A DNA stretch of 64,000 bases from positions 33,369,432 through 33,433,431 of the forward strand of contig OY744611.1 of assembly GCA_963556255.1 (NCBI GenBank), written 5' to 3'. The notes under the pieces are model-generated. The model worked only from the letters and a program-made list of their open reading frames with translations, made no database searches and was not told the DNA's origin. A program made the translations under genes and the position numbers. This document shows positions 23,354 through 34,518 of the stretch, piece by piece (the stretch's first letter is position 1; the number at the start of each line of letters is the position of its first letter). This DNA is from Allolobophora icterica. Taxonomy: Eukaryota; Annelida; Clitellata; Crassiclitellata; Lumbricidae.

Positions 23354-26300
23354 CTGAAACGAAGTAGGTGCAGTAAACCAATATATTGTATTACAAATTA
23401 TTATATATTATAAATTCCCAGACACCATACAATACCATATCGATGAACGATCATCTTACGTTACGTTACAGTTGTATTCAAGGCAATAACAAAAATTATA
23501 AATAATTAAATGTGTGATGTGCATTAAGGGCATTCTGAATACATTGCCAGATAGTAATTCGATGAGCGTCATCATGACGTCACAACTCACCATGACGTCA
23601 CTGGCGACGGTTTCGACGAAAGTCAGATCGTAGGAATCGCTTTTGCGAGTGACGCTGACGAGTTGACGATTGAAGAATATAGCGTGACTGACGAAAAACA
23701 AAAGATTATTCTATTATGCAGATTCTCTGTTCCTCCTCCTCTGTCGTTCATTGTCTGTCTCAAGCCTCTCTGTCTAACATTGATCAGGCTTTACTAATAA
23801 TGCGTCTCTGAGTAGGTGTTTTGGAGAGGCGCTATATAAATTCTTAGAATAAATGAATGAATGCCCCACACACTTACTCTGATCCTTCCAATCTGGCCGT
23901 ATGTATGTATGTATGCATGTGTGTGTGTGCGTGTATGTATGTTTATGTATGTATTTGTGTATGTATGTATGTATATATGTATGTATGCATGTATGTATGT
24001 ATGTATGTATGTATGTATGTATGTATGTATGTATGTATGTATGTATGTATGTATGTATGTATGTATGTATGTATGTAGGCCCTATGTATGTATGTATGTA
24101 TGTATGTATGTATGTATGTATGTATGCATGTATTTATTTACTAAGATACTTAATATAGCGCCTTTTAGGTACCTCAGAAAAGCGCTGCACACGTGGCTAT
24201 CTGACTGATCTACACAAGTGCGTTTTAGCCACTCCTCCATCTTCGTCACTGTTTGGTCTTCTGACAACCAGATCTTGTTTTTCAAACGGTCTCTCGGCAC
24301 AACCCTTCTGACTGAACGCAGCGCTCGTATATAAACTGGTGCGTATAATTGCGATGATCAGTGACTGTAATATAAACTGTTGTAGTTTAATGTCCGGAAA
24401 GGACAATACTAATGTAGTCAAAATACCAATAAGTTTTGCTGGTATTAAAACACAGTCAATGAGGCCCACACTCTCAAAAGTGTGCAGACACACCGAAGAG
24501 GCAGTACATCAAGTATGCATTGCATTTCCTTACATTGCACATTAATTTTCCGGTTACTCATAATGATTACTTACATTAACGGTGTAACGCATATCACTGT
24601 ATGTATGCATGAAGCCACTTGCTACAGCGACTTTTAGTTAACTGGCTAAAGTGCTGAAGCTGAACTAGATAATGTTGCCTATTGCTATGTAATTTTACAT
24701 CAGTTAACATTACGCTGCAGATCGTTGAAACTTAGCGTAACCTACTTGACGCTAGCATTGAGGAACTCTTCCACGAGTTTTCGAGGTAACTTATCCATTC
24801 CATCAGTCAAGGTTACAGCAAGGTCAAGGTCTTCATTGACCAAATGCCAGGAAGCCAGTGCAGCGGCGCTTCCTGTGTTTACGCTGCTCTTCCACGGAAC
24901 CGTGTCTTTGATGAGACTACTGGCACCGTTGGTCAAGCGTGACAAGACGCTTTCGTACCTGGTAAAGAGAGCAAGAGATAACAAGAGAAACTGAGAGAAA
25001 AGATTTTTTTGTTGATGTGGTGAGGCAAGACAAGGCAATGAAAATATCAAGATATATGTGAATAATTATTTAACTAATTTATTAATAATTGATTCTTTCG
25101 ATTATGCATTCATTGAATGCACTCATATAATGCATTCATTCAACGAATTCAATTATTTATTCATTCGTCCTTCCATCCTGTCAGTCATTCAGTCCATCCA
25201 TCAATCATCCCATCAATGCATCCATTCTGTCAGTCAACCAACCGCCTGGCCATTCATAACTTCATTTATTTGTTCTTTCCTTCCTTTCTTCCATCTTTTT
25301 TCCATTCTTCAGCCCTTCTTCACTCCTTCCTTCCCTTCTTTCGTCGTTCATTCATCCTTCCATTCATTAATCCATCCATTCATTTATTCATCCATTCACT
25401 CATCCATCCATTCATTCATTCATTCATTCGTTCATTCATTCATTCATTCATTCATCCATTCATTCATTCATTCATTCATTCAATCAATCATTTACTCAGA
25501 CAGCCAGCTATTAAAACATTGTTTCGGATGGTCTTCCGTTAGATGCGTTGCTAGTTCTACTTACCCAACACTGTAAAGTGGTTTTCCTTCTACGGTAGAT
25601 GCAGAAAGCGGATCAGACTCAAAATCCTCCACTGAAAACAAAGATTTCTCTAGAGCCAACCTAACAGCCACAAAACATTTCAAGGTGTTACCACTAGTAA
25701 CAAAGTTAACATCAACATCATTAGGCAAATAAATTACCCAAACGCCGATAACTGAGCAATAGCCATCAAAGACTAAGTAACGATAACAGTTCTGACCGCT
25801 ACCATTTCAAGCATCGAAACTCCCGCATGCCAAAACTTCAATCAGCAATAATATACTACTACAAAATAGTACAGGCACCACCAAAATCATTAACACCACC
25901 AGAAGTAGCACTTAAACCCAGGGGCGTCTATTGCCTCCGAGTCACTGGAGCAACTTCCCCTCCCTACTCTCCTCTTCCCCTTCCCCCAGCCCCCTGCTAA
26001 TGATGGCACACATACTGACAGATCTCCTCCCATTTCTTGGATGAAGCATTTGCTCCAAGGTTTCCATGGTGTAGACCCCCTGCTTAAACCCTTAAAACTA
26101 ACAAGCCATCAGAAAAACTAAAGTTACCACAAATAACACCAACACCACTACAAATAATCCAAATAACACAACAGTAACACTGACACCACGATTAACACCA
26201 ACCTTGGAAGTGAGTGAAGTGGAACACGTCTCTCTTCATCGCTCAGCTGATAGGGCGATTCTGAATCGGACAGGTGGCGCTCTCCATTGAAGTGGCGCCC

Positions 26301-27113
26301 TCTAACAAAGTACTGCCTGTTTCGTGGGTTCTCCAGTGGGGCTGCAACAGTTGCCAGGCCCAGGGCCCACACGGTCTGGTTGAGAAGAGGATGGCGGCGA
26401 GGGATGAAGAAGCGGGCACCCATTTCCATGGTGACGGCAGCTGCTGAGTCAGAGGAGACACCGTCGTCATGGAAACGACGTGTGAAGATGCGGCCGCCGA
26501 TTCGGTCGGTTGATTCGAAGAGATGGATGTGATGTCGTTCGTGGCGCAGTCGCCAGGTGGCGTACGAACCGGAAAGACCGGCGCCGACAACGGCCACGTC
26601 TAGGCATTCTGTAATGCAATGCCATCCGTAATGTAATGCCATCTGTAATGTAATACCATCTGTAATGTAATGTAATGCCATCTGTAATGTAATAGAATTC
26701 AATGTCATGTATACTGACCTATTAAAATGTTGTCCTCTGGTGTAATGTAATTAATTGTAATGTTCCATAATGAAATGTAATGTAAAGCAATTTAATAAAG
26801 TGTAATGTCTTGTTGTGTTATGTAATTTAATAGTAATGCAATTTTGTTTAGCTAAATGCAACGTAAGATGGCAGCATAATGAAATTTGTTGTAATGTTAA
26901 AATTGTAATCTGGTGTAATTGAGTGTAATGTAATGTAATTGAGTGTAAAATAATGTGGTTCAATAAATGGTCATAAAATGTAGTGTCTTGCAGCACAGCG
27001 ATGGTTTCAGTCTACCCATTTAACCTATTGTAATAAGTCATTATAGAATTTCAGTTGCATTGTATTCTATCATCATTATCATCATCATCATCATCACCAT
27101 TATCATCGTCATT

Positions 27114-27159
<46 letters not shown>

Positions 27160-28427
27160 ACAACAACAACAACAATAACATTATCATCATCGTCGTCGTT
27201 GTCATTGTCGTAGTTGTCGTCGTCGTCGTCGACCTCTTCGTCGTTGCAAAACCGTCGTCGTAGTCGTCATCACTTTCATCATCTTCAGTGGTAGCCAAAC
27301 CTGAAATTCACAGTAGCCTTATAAAAACAAAAACATACAATGGGTTCACTGTAGGCTTACCGTCTTCTTTCAGTGTCCGCTGTTCGTGGTTGAACTTGTG
27401 CACTAAAACCCAACATATTAGACGAGCACATCATTTCATTTAATTAACAAAAAAACAATAAGCAACTAATTGAATAAAAATTAGTTTTAAAATGATAATT
27501 CTTCATTCAGCTATTATTAATACTATTCGTCAGCCAGGCAGGCATTTAGTAAGTAAGTCAGTCACTCAATAATTCGTTCAGTTAACCAGCAAGCCAAATA
27601 GCCAGTCAGTTATAGCCAGCCAGCCAGTCAGCAGTTATAGCCAGCCAGTAAGCCAGCCTGCCAGTCAGCCTGCCAGTCAGTCAGTCAGCTAGTCAGTCAA
27701 TCAGCCAGCCAGTCAGCTTTGCCAGCCAGTTAGCCAACCTGCCAGACAGTCAGCCAGCTAGCCAGTAGGGCTGTAATTGAGTCAATCAGAAAGCTAGTCA
27801 ATTGGTCAGTTAGTCTCTCAGTCGGTAGGACATGTCTAGAACGCTCGCCTTGTAACGCTGAGATGGTTGCTGTCAGGGTCGTCTCTCACCATAGAAACCT
27901 TAGAGCAAATGCTCCATCCAAAAAATAGGGGGGGGGAGATCTGTCAGTGTGTGTGCCAATATTTTAGGGGGGAAGGAAGGGGAAGGGGAAGAAGAGGGGG
28001 GAAAGGGGGAAGTTGCTCCAATGACTTAGGGGGGATAGACGCCCCTGGTTGCTGTTTGGGGTCCTTGACTCCTTGATCAAGTCCTTCACGCACCATATGT
28101 TCAACGTCATAGATTGATGCTTGCCTCTGTACAGTATGTAATGGACACTTAATATATGCATAATACTGATAATTAATTAATTAATAATGTCGATCGAGTC
28201 CTCCAGCCAGTCTTCAGCCATCCAGCCCGCTAATAAGCCGGCGAGCCAACTAACAGACCAGCGAGCCAGTCAAGTGCCCTGTAAGAAAGTAACTTGCCGA
28301 GAACGATGGCTGAGATGCAGGCGATGGTTCCGAAGAGCAGAAGAAGTGAGACGACTGTCTTTGAATTCTCCTGCCAAACAGCCACAAACCTTTTCGTCTG
28401 CAGTCCGTAGTCGTCGTCGACCGCCAT
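22670..28427 (-). CDS. Flavin amine oxidase / L-amino-acid-oxidase-like, membrane-anchored (gene model, six exons)
   Basis: Exons in transcription order: 28427-28298, 26608-26203, 25693-25565, 24958-24746, 23687-23591 and 23353-22670. They sum to 1659 nt (552 residues plus stop) with consistent phases 1,2,2,2,0. The N-terminus is a cytoplasmic-type start and a hydrophobic anchor (about 24-43), directly followed by the Rossmann motif GAGLSG (52-57). GGRIFTRRF and MEMGARF come next, and the C-terminal FAD motif NLFFVGDAYASG ... QVWAEGALETVE closes the protein. Family members use FAD to oxidise amines or amino acids and make hydrogen peroxide; some relatives are isomerases. The substrate cannot be told here. 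Intron 1 needs a GC-AG donor, or a nearby GT donor in the same phase. Confidence 0.8.
23591..23687 (-). CDS. Amine oxidase exon 5
   Basis: A 97-nt exon between TTTTCGTCAG and ATG|GTGAGT. It encodes NHAIFFNRQLVSVTRKSD then SYDLTFVETVASDVM, matching the family's 'I.LN..V..I' strand. One CRE palindrome TGACGTCA lies inside it (23593-23600) and another just beyond the donor (23575-23582). Confidence 0.8.
23803..23863 (+). repeat. SINE tail fragment
   Basis: GTCTCTGAGTAGG, GAGAGGCGCTATATAA and GAATAAATGAATG repeat the 3' end of the SINE at 42520-42750. It sits in intron 4 of the amine oxidase. Confidence 0.6.
23899..24135. repeat. (TATG)n microsatellite
   Basis: A TATG array of about 230 bases interrupted once by AGGCCC. 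A 'tatagcgcc' dispersed-repeat segment (24140-24290) follows, shared with 470-905. Confidence 0.95.
24746..24958 (-). CDS. Amine oxidase exon 4
   Basis: The acceptor is CTCTTTACCAG and the donor is TCAA|GTAGGT. The 213 nt encode YESVLSRLTNGASSLI ... LVEEFLNAS. This is the helical region of the substrate domain. The phase fits both neighbours. Confidence 0.8.
25085..25495. repeat. Degenerate (ATTC)n region
   Basis: Imperfect CATTCATTCATC/TTCCTTCC repeats in intron 3 of the amine oxidase. The long plus-strand frames (Ser-Phe-Ile-His polymers) are artefacts. Confidence 0.85.
25565..25693 (-). CDS. Amine oxidase exon 3
   Basis: The acceptor TTTGTTACTAG pairs in phase with the exon 2 donor CCAAG|GTTGGT; the donor is GTTGG|GTAAGT. 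The 129 nt encode SGNTLKCFVAVRLALEKSL then FSVEDFESDP and EGKPLYSVG. A shorter alternative acceptor at 25631 (TTGTTTTCAG) is stronger by pyrimidine content. It would need a phase 1 donor in exon 2, and only a poor one exists. Confidence 0.6.
25919..26082. mobile_element. hAT-like MITE, copy a
   Basis: A 164-bp element with ends CAGGGGCGTCTA and TGTAGACCCCCTG, flanked by a perfect CTTAAACC duplication (25911-25918, 26083-26090). It is the inverted partner of 27874-28047 and sits in intron 2 of the amine oxidase. Confidence 0.9.
26203..26608 (-). CDS. Amine oxidase exon 2: FAD-binding Rossmann segment
   Basis: The acceptor is GCATTACAG. It encodes ECLDVAVVGAGLSGSY, then FESTDRIGGRIFTRRF, then MEMGARFFIPRRHPLLNQTVW and RQYFVRGRHF. 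These carry the dinucleotide fold (GxGxSG), the acidic residue for ribose and the RxGGR motif. All the expected FAD-binding elements are present. Confidence 0.85.
26610..26990. repeat. (TAATG)n-like degenerate repeat
   Basis: Imperfect TGTAATG/TGTAATGCCATC repeats in intron 1, immediately upstream of exon 2 on the minus strand. There is no coding potential. Confidence 0.8.
27070..27235. repeat. (CAT)n/(CGT)n microsatellite
   Basis: CAT repeats pass into CAA and GTC/GTT repeats. It is non-coding. Confidence 0.9.
27540..27790. repeat. (CAGC/CAGT)n tetranucleotide region
   Basis: Degenerate CCAGCCAGTCAG repeats with interruptions in intron 1 of the amine oxidase. It is non-coding. Confidence 0.85.
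27874..28047. mobile_element. hAT-like MITE, copy b
   Basis: Ends CAGGGTCGTCTCTCACCATA and GATAGACGCCCCTG are flanked by a perfect GTTGCTGT duplication (27866-27873, 28048-28055). The interior (polypurine plus AAGTTGCTCCA) is the reverse complement of the 25919-26082 element. Confidence 0.9.
28298..28427 (-). CDS. Amine oxidase exon 1: membrane anchor
   Basis: The ATG at 28427 has a good context (AAAAATGG). An in-frame ATG at 28472 would add 15 residues. It encodes MAVDDDYGLQTKRFVAV then a hydrophobic stretch SLLLLFGTIACISAIVL. The exon boundary is placed at CTCG|GCAAGT, a GC donor with an otherwise ideal consensus, in phase with exon 2. A GT alternative (GCTG|GTCTGT, about 45 bp downstream) has the same phase. 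Confidence 0.55.
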
Positions 28428-29284
28428 TTTTGAGTCGGAATTAAAATGGCTACATCTTCGATCAATCTTCATTCGAGCGACGATGTCTGATTAAATTACG
28501 CAAGACTATCTTAAAATTCATGTTTTAAGAAACTAAAGATGTTTATGAACCACGAATTCTGATATTTCATGATATATTTGTAATGATATGTATATTTATT
28601 TGCCGCATTGCAACGGAGCTTACAGCCAAGCAAGGACCGCGATGCGTCTGTGAAAACTGGGCTGTTAGACTGGTGCCCGCGCTCTGCAGCTGCCAACGGG
28701 CGAAGGAAGGGCCAGACTTCAGACGCGATTGCAGCGCCGCCCTGTGTTCGCTGGAGGCAACCGGTGGATGAAGCGCAAGGGGATGAAAGGCAGTGGGTTA
28801 GATGCTTAGCATCTCGTCTGTCTCCTTTTCGATCTCGAGATCTGGCAACTGGACTTGGATCTCCATGTTGTATATATCGTGGCAACCCCTCTGGCACGAC
28901 TCAGCGCTCGTGAATAAGCTCATGCCCTGCGCTCGGCTTTTAATTAGCGCTTTAGATATTTCGAGATTACAATTACTTTGCCTTCCATCGCGACTACTAC
29001 TGCTACAACTACTACTCCTGCAGTTAAATCTATACTCTGCATTATTCATGCTCGCAGAATAACTGCTCCACACGCTGCAAATATCCACCTCGGGTTTGTG
29101 GTTTCTCTTCAATTTATATAGCGCCGTTTGAAAGTTCGAGCGTAGCTGACTATTTTTATAGCGCCAGGCATGAGTGCGGATTTCAGTGACTGGAGAGTAG
29201 GATTGCTCAGTGGTTGGTAAGAACACGGTTATTACCTTAAACCAGTTTAGTCCAATCTAATTCTGTGTAATCTAACTTAACCTA
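28428..29284. other. Upstream of the amine oxidase, no gene recognised
   Basis: Short open frames on both strands show no recognisable domain. This region should hold the amine oxidase promoter, but I see no clear core element. Confidence 0.4.
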
Positions 29285-29875
29285 AAATTCTAGCCTAACA
29301 TAACCTCAGCTCAGCTCACCACAGTCAGCTCAGTTCAGCTGAGTTCAGCTCAGTTCAACTCAGCTCAGTTCAGCTCAGCTCAGTTCAATTCATCTGAGTT
29401 CAGCTCAGCTTAGTTCATCTCATCTCAGCCTAATTCAGCTCAGCTGAGTTTACCTGAGCTAATCTAAGCTCAGTTCCGCTCAGTTGATTTCAGCTCAGTT
29501 CAGCTCAGCTCACATCAGTGCAGTTCAACTCAATTGAGTTAAGCTCAGTTCAGCTCAGCTCATTTACCCTCAGCTCAGCTCATCTCAGCTCAGTTCAGCT
29601 CAGCTCATTTACCCTCAGCTCAGCTCACATCAATGCAGTTCAACTCAATTGAGTTAAGCTCAGTTCAGCTCAGCTCATTTACCCTCAGCTCAGCTCATCT
29701 CAGTTCAGTTCAATTCAGCTCGTCTCAGCTCAGTTCATTTACCCTCAGCTCAGCTCATCTCAGTTCAGTTCAACTTAATTGAGTTAAGCTCAGTTCAGCT
29801 CAGCTCATTTATCCTCAGCTCAGCTCATCTCAGTTTAGTTCAGCTCGTCTCAGCTCAGCTCAACCCATCTGCTCT
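29285..29875. repeat. AGCTC/AGTTC pentamer array
   Basis: About 590 bases of degenerate CAGCTCAGCTCAGTTC. A longer unit (CTCATTTACCCTCAGCTCAG) recurs at least five times between 29555 and 29825, so the array has a second-level period. Confidence 0.9.
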
Positions 29876-30075
29876 GATGTGAGATGTGATACAATCTAAA
29901 CTAATCTCATCCATCTCGCTTCATCTAAACCCATCTAATCTCATTCCATCTCATCTAATCGTACAGCTATTTTGTTTCTGAGGCAATCTCCTGCGTTTTG
30001 ATTGATTTAGTCAGAAATTGAAGTTTTAGGTTGCTTACGATTTGTTCTCAACTCCTTTCTTCTCTAACATTTCAG

Positions 30076-31737
30076 GTGAGCAGATCGCAGAAGACCGGAA
30101 ACGTTTTTGAAAATTACTCTGCTATTCAGGATAGATGGAGAGAATACACGGAGGAGTTGTATAGGGAAGACAAACGAGTCAAAAAAGAACAAATTGACGT
30201 AACAGAGTATGAAAAGGAACCAGAGGTCATGGAAGCGGAGGTAGAATGGGCAATCAGACAACTCAAGGACAATAAGGCACCCGGTCAAGATGGGATACCT
30301 ATAGAACTGATAAAAGCAGGGGATGATGCGATGATAAAAACAATAACAAAATTGTGCAATCAAATATGGGCAACTGGAGAATGGCCGGAGGACTGGAAGA
30401 AGTCGATCTTTATACCTATATTCAAGAAAGGAGATGCGAGGGAGTGTGAAAATTATAGGACGATAGCAATGATATCACACACTAGTAAAATATTACTGAA
30501 AATAATTCACAAAAGAATGGAAGGCACAATTGAAAGAGAACTTCCGGTGAACCAGGCAGGGTTTAGGAAATCTCGTGGAACTCGAGACCATATAGCCAAC
30601 ATGAGGTGGATAATGGAGAGACAAAGGGAGTATGGACAGGAGGTTCACATCTGTTTCATTGACTATAGCAAGGCATTCGACTGCATTAACCATGATTTAA
30701 TGTGGAAAACCCTGCTTGAAATGGGAATTCCGAAACACCTGATAATGTTACTAAAGGGTTTATATGAAGACCAGATAGCGGTGATAAGAACAGAATACGG
30801 AGACACTGACAATTTCAGAATCAAGAAAGGAGTGAGGCAGGGATGCATCTTGTCTCCATTCCTGTTTAATCTATATGCTGAAAGAATAATGAGAAAGGCA
30901 GAACTGGAGGGGGCAATTGAGGGAGTAAAAATTGCTGGAAAGACACTGAATAACCTTAGATACGCAGATGACACAACATTAATGGCAAAAAGAAAAGAGG
31001 ATCTGGCAGAACTGATAAGAAGGGTCAGGAGAGAAAGTGAAAAAGCTGGTTTATACTTCAACATAAAGAAGACAAAGGTCATGACAACAGCAGATTGGGA
31101 TAGTTTTGAGATAGACGGAGAGGAAATAGAGGTGGTAGAAAGCTTCACATTCCTAGGATCACTGGTTGGAAAGGAGGGAAAGTGTGATCCAGAAATAAAA
31201 CGAAGGATTGCTATAGGGAAAGCTGCAATGACCGGACTGGAAAAGATATGGAAAGACAAACATGTGAGCATAGAAACCAAAAAAAGGCTCGTGAGAGCAC
31301 TAATTTTTCCTACGGTACTGTACGGTTGCGAGACGTGGACAATGACAAAGAACATGGAAAATAAGGTTAACGCTTGTGAAATGTGGATATGGAGGAAGAT
31401 GCTGAGAATATCTTGGACTGAGAAAAGAACGAACGAATCAATACGAGAGGAGATTGGAGTTGAGAATGAAGAGTCGTTAAAACAAACTGCGACAAGAATG
31501 AAGCTAAGGTTCTTTGGACATGTTATGCGATCTGATGGTCTGGAGAAGGAAATGATGCTGGCGTGCGGTGAGGGGAGGAGAAGACTGGGTCGCCCAAGGA
31601 GGAGATGGATGGATGAGATACAAGATGTAACTGGCATGAATTTGGCGGAATTGAGAGACTTGTCATCGAATAGGAGACGGTGGAGTGTGTTCACCAGGAC
31701 GATCGCTAGAGCTTCACGAGCTGACAGCACAAGGTGA
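30076..31737 (+). mobile_element. RTE-like LINE with long open reverse transcriptase frame
   Basis: The frame stays open for about 550 codons and ends TGA at 31735-31737. It contains a full RT domain: KAPGQDGIPIELIKAG; NYRTIAMISHTSKILLKII; QAGFRKSRGTRDHI; FIDYSKAFDCINHDL (motif A); GVRQGCILSPFLFN (motif B); LRYADDTTLMA (motif C, the catalytic Asp pair); FTFLGSLV. The C-terminal MWIWRKMLRISWTEKRTN ... GRPRRRWMDEIQ tail follows. The endonuclease half is missing, so the copy is 5'-truncated. The lack of stops implies a young insertion. A short ACAAGGTGACAAGGTGA run follows the stop. Confidence 0.9.
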
Positions 31738-33075
<1,338 letters not shown>

Positions 33076-34173
33076 TCAACGAACTCCCTTAGGAACCTCA
33101 ATTTGTCTCAGCTCCACAGCGGACGTGGGTCGAATGGGTTCGACTCGGACGTTTCTCCGTCCAAATACAAAATCCATGACGTGTTTCTTGACCGTGTCCA
33201 GCTTAACAGCGTAGACGAACGGATGAAGGCAGATGTTGAGAAAGGCGACGAACACAGTTCCATACCACACATCACTTGACATGTTCAACCGGAAGCCCAG
33301 GTTCATCAGTAAGAAGTAGACATGATTCGGAAGCCAGCACACGGCGAACAGCGCAGTGATGATCATCATCGTTTTAATAATGGTCGTCTGGCGGCGCCAC
33401 AGATTGATGTGGATGGTTCTACGGAGGCTGGTGACGCCGGCTGCTGTTGAGCCGGGAAAGACCTTCATCCTTTGGTGGATCGCTCTAACGATGCGAAAGT
33501 AGCAGAATGTGAAAATTAGGAGTGGCGCTACGAAATCCCAGCAGAAGTAGTAGACTCCGTAGGCAAGCCTCGTCCTCTGACTGTGCCAGAACGCATAGGA
33601 GTGGCACTGCCCGTCGACAACCCTCGTTGTCATGCTGGTGACCGGTAGACTGGACAGGAGCCCGCTCGACCAGGCAATCGCGATGCTGGCTCGAACCATC
33701 CACGGGCGGAAGTGCTTCCGGTGCGCCATAGGGTGTATGACCTTGGCGTAGCGCTCCAAGGTTATGCAGACCAGATTCGTTGTCGAACCGTCCAGTCCGA
33801 TCCAGAGGATCATTTCGCTGTCGAGAAGGATGCAAAGGACTGATCCGAGGCGGCACTTGAAGGTCACCACTGACAGCTTTACGACATAGCTGGCGAATAC
33901 GAGTACGCTGGAGAATAGGTCAAGGACGAGCTGGTTGAGGATAAGTAAGTAAGTGGGTCGGTGGATGGACTGTCGCGCGCGTAGCAGAACAGCGAAGACG
34001 AGGCCGTTGGCTGCGCTGCCAAGGACACCCATGATGATTACAGAGACCTCGAAGAACGTCACCAAGCTCGACTTGACCTCCGGGGTCGTCGAGGTGAGGC
34101 TCTCTGGATCAGTGTCAAGGTCACGGTCTGACTGGCTTCCAACGGAAGCGGAAGTCAACTGGGTTGTATTCAT
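33076..34173 (-). CDS. Orphan class A (rhodopsin-family) GPCR, single exon
   Basis: A 365-residue intronless seven-helix receptor. The start is the ATG at 34173; the upstream in-frame GTG is not used. Family landmarks: Asn56 in TM1 (SAANGLVF); Asp85 in TM2 (LNQLVLDLF); Cys107 and Cys190 for the loop disulfide; ERY (140-142) at the end of TM3 instead of DRY; CWLP (279-282) in TM6; and HPFVY (317-321) where NPxxY is expected in TM7. An N-terminal sequon (NTT) suggests glycosylation. The receptor is most similar in feel to peptide-receptor-like lineages expanded in echinoderms, but the ligand cannot be inferred. Single-exon structure often marks lineage-specific retro-expansions. It probably couples to a G protein at the plasma membrane. 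Confidence 0.9.
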   Translation of the reverse strand: MNTTQLTSASVGSQSDRDLDTDPESLTSTTPEVKSSLVTFFEVSVIIMGVLGSAANGLVFAVLLRARQSIHRPTYLLILNQLVLDLFSSVLVFASYVVKLSVVTFKCRLGSVLCILLDSEMILWIGLDGSTTNLVCITLERYAKVIHPMAHRKHFRPWMVRASIAIAWSSGLLSSLPVTSMTTRVVDGQCHSYAFWHSQRTRLAYGVYYFCWDFVAPLLIFTFCYFRIVRAIHQRMKVFPGSTAAGVTSLRRTIHINLWRRQTTIIKTMMIITALFAVCWLPNHVYFLLMNLGFRLNMSSDVWYGTVFVAFLNICLHPFVYAVKLDTVKKHVMDFVFGRRNVRVEPIRPTSAVELRQIEVPKGVR

Positions 34174-34309
34174 AGCCACTGGATGAATGAACTCGGCTTC
34201 TAAGATATTCTCGATTTAGTGCAACAGCTTATGTAGCTCCAGAAAAGATAACGTAACGAGTTGGCAGTTGCGAATCAATGATGGTCCTTACCTGGCTTAG
34301 TATGACAAC

Positions 34310-34510
34310 TTCTGAAACACATCACAAAACAATGCAATACAATACAATACAGTGCAAAACAATGCAATACAAAAGAGTGCAAAACAATGCAATACAAAAG
34401 AGTGTAAAACAATGCAATACAAACAGTGTAATACAATGCAATACAAAACAGTGTAATACAATGTAATGCAATGTAATGCAATGTAATCATTGCAATACAA
34501 TGCAATACAG
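34310..34510. repeat. (AATAC/AATGC)n degenerate repeat
   Basis: AACAATGCAATACAA pentamer-type repeats directly next to the foldback element. It is non-coding. Confidence 0.85.
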
Positions 34511-34518
34511 CATAATCC

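Noticed and set aside
24725..24994. Plus-strand 89-codon frame
   Set aside because: It is antisense to amine oxidase exon 4.
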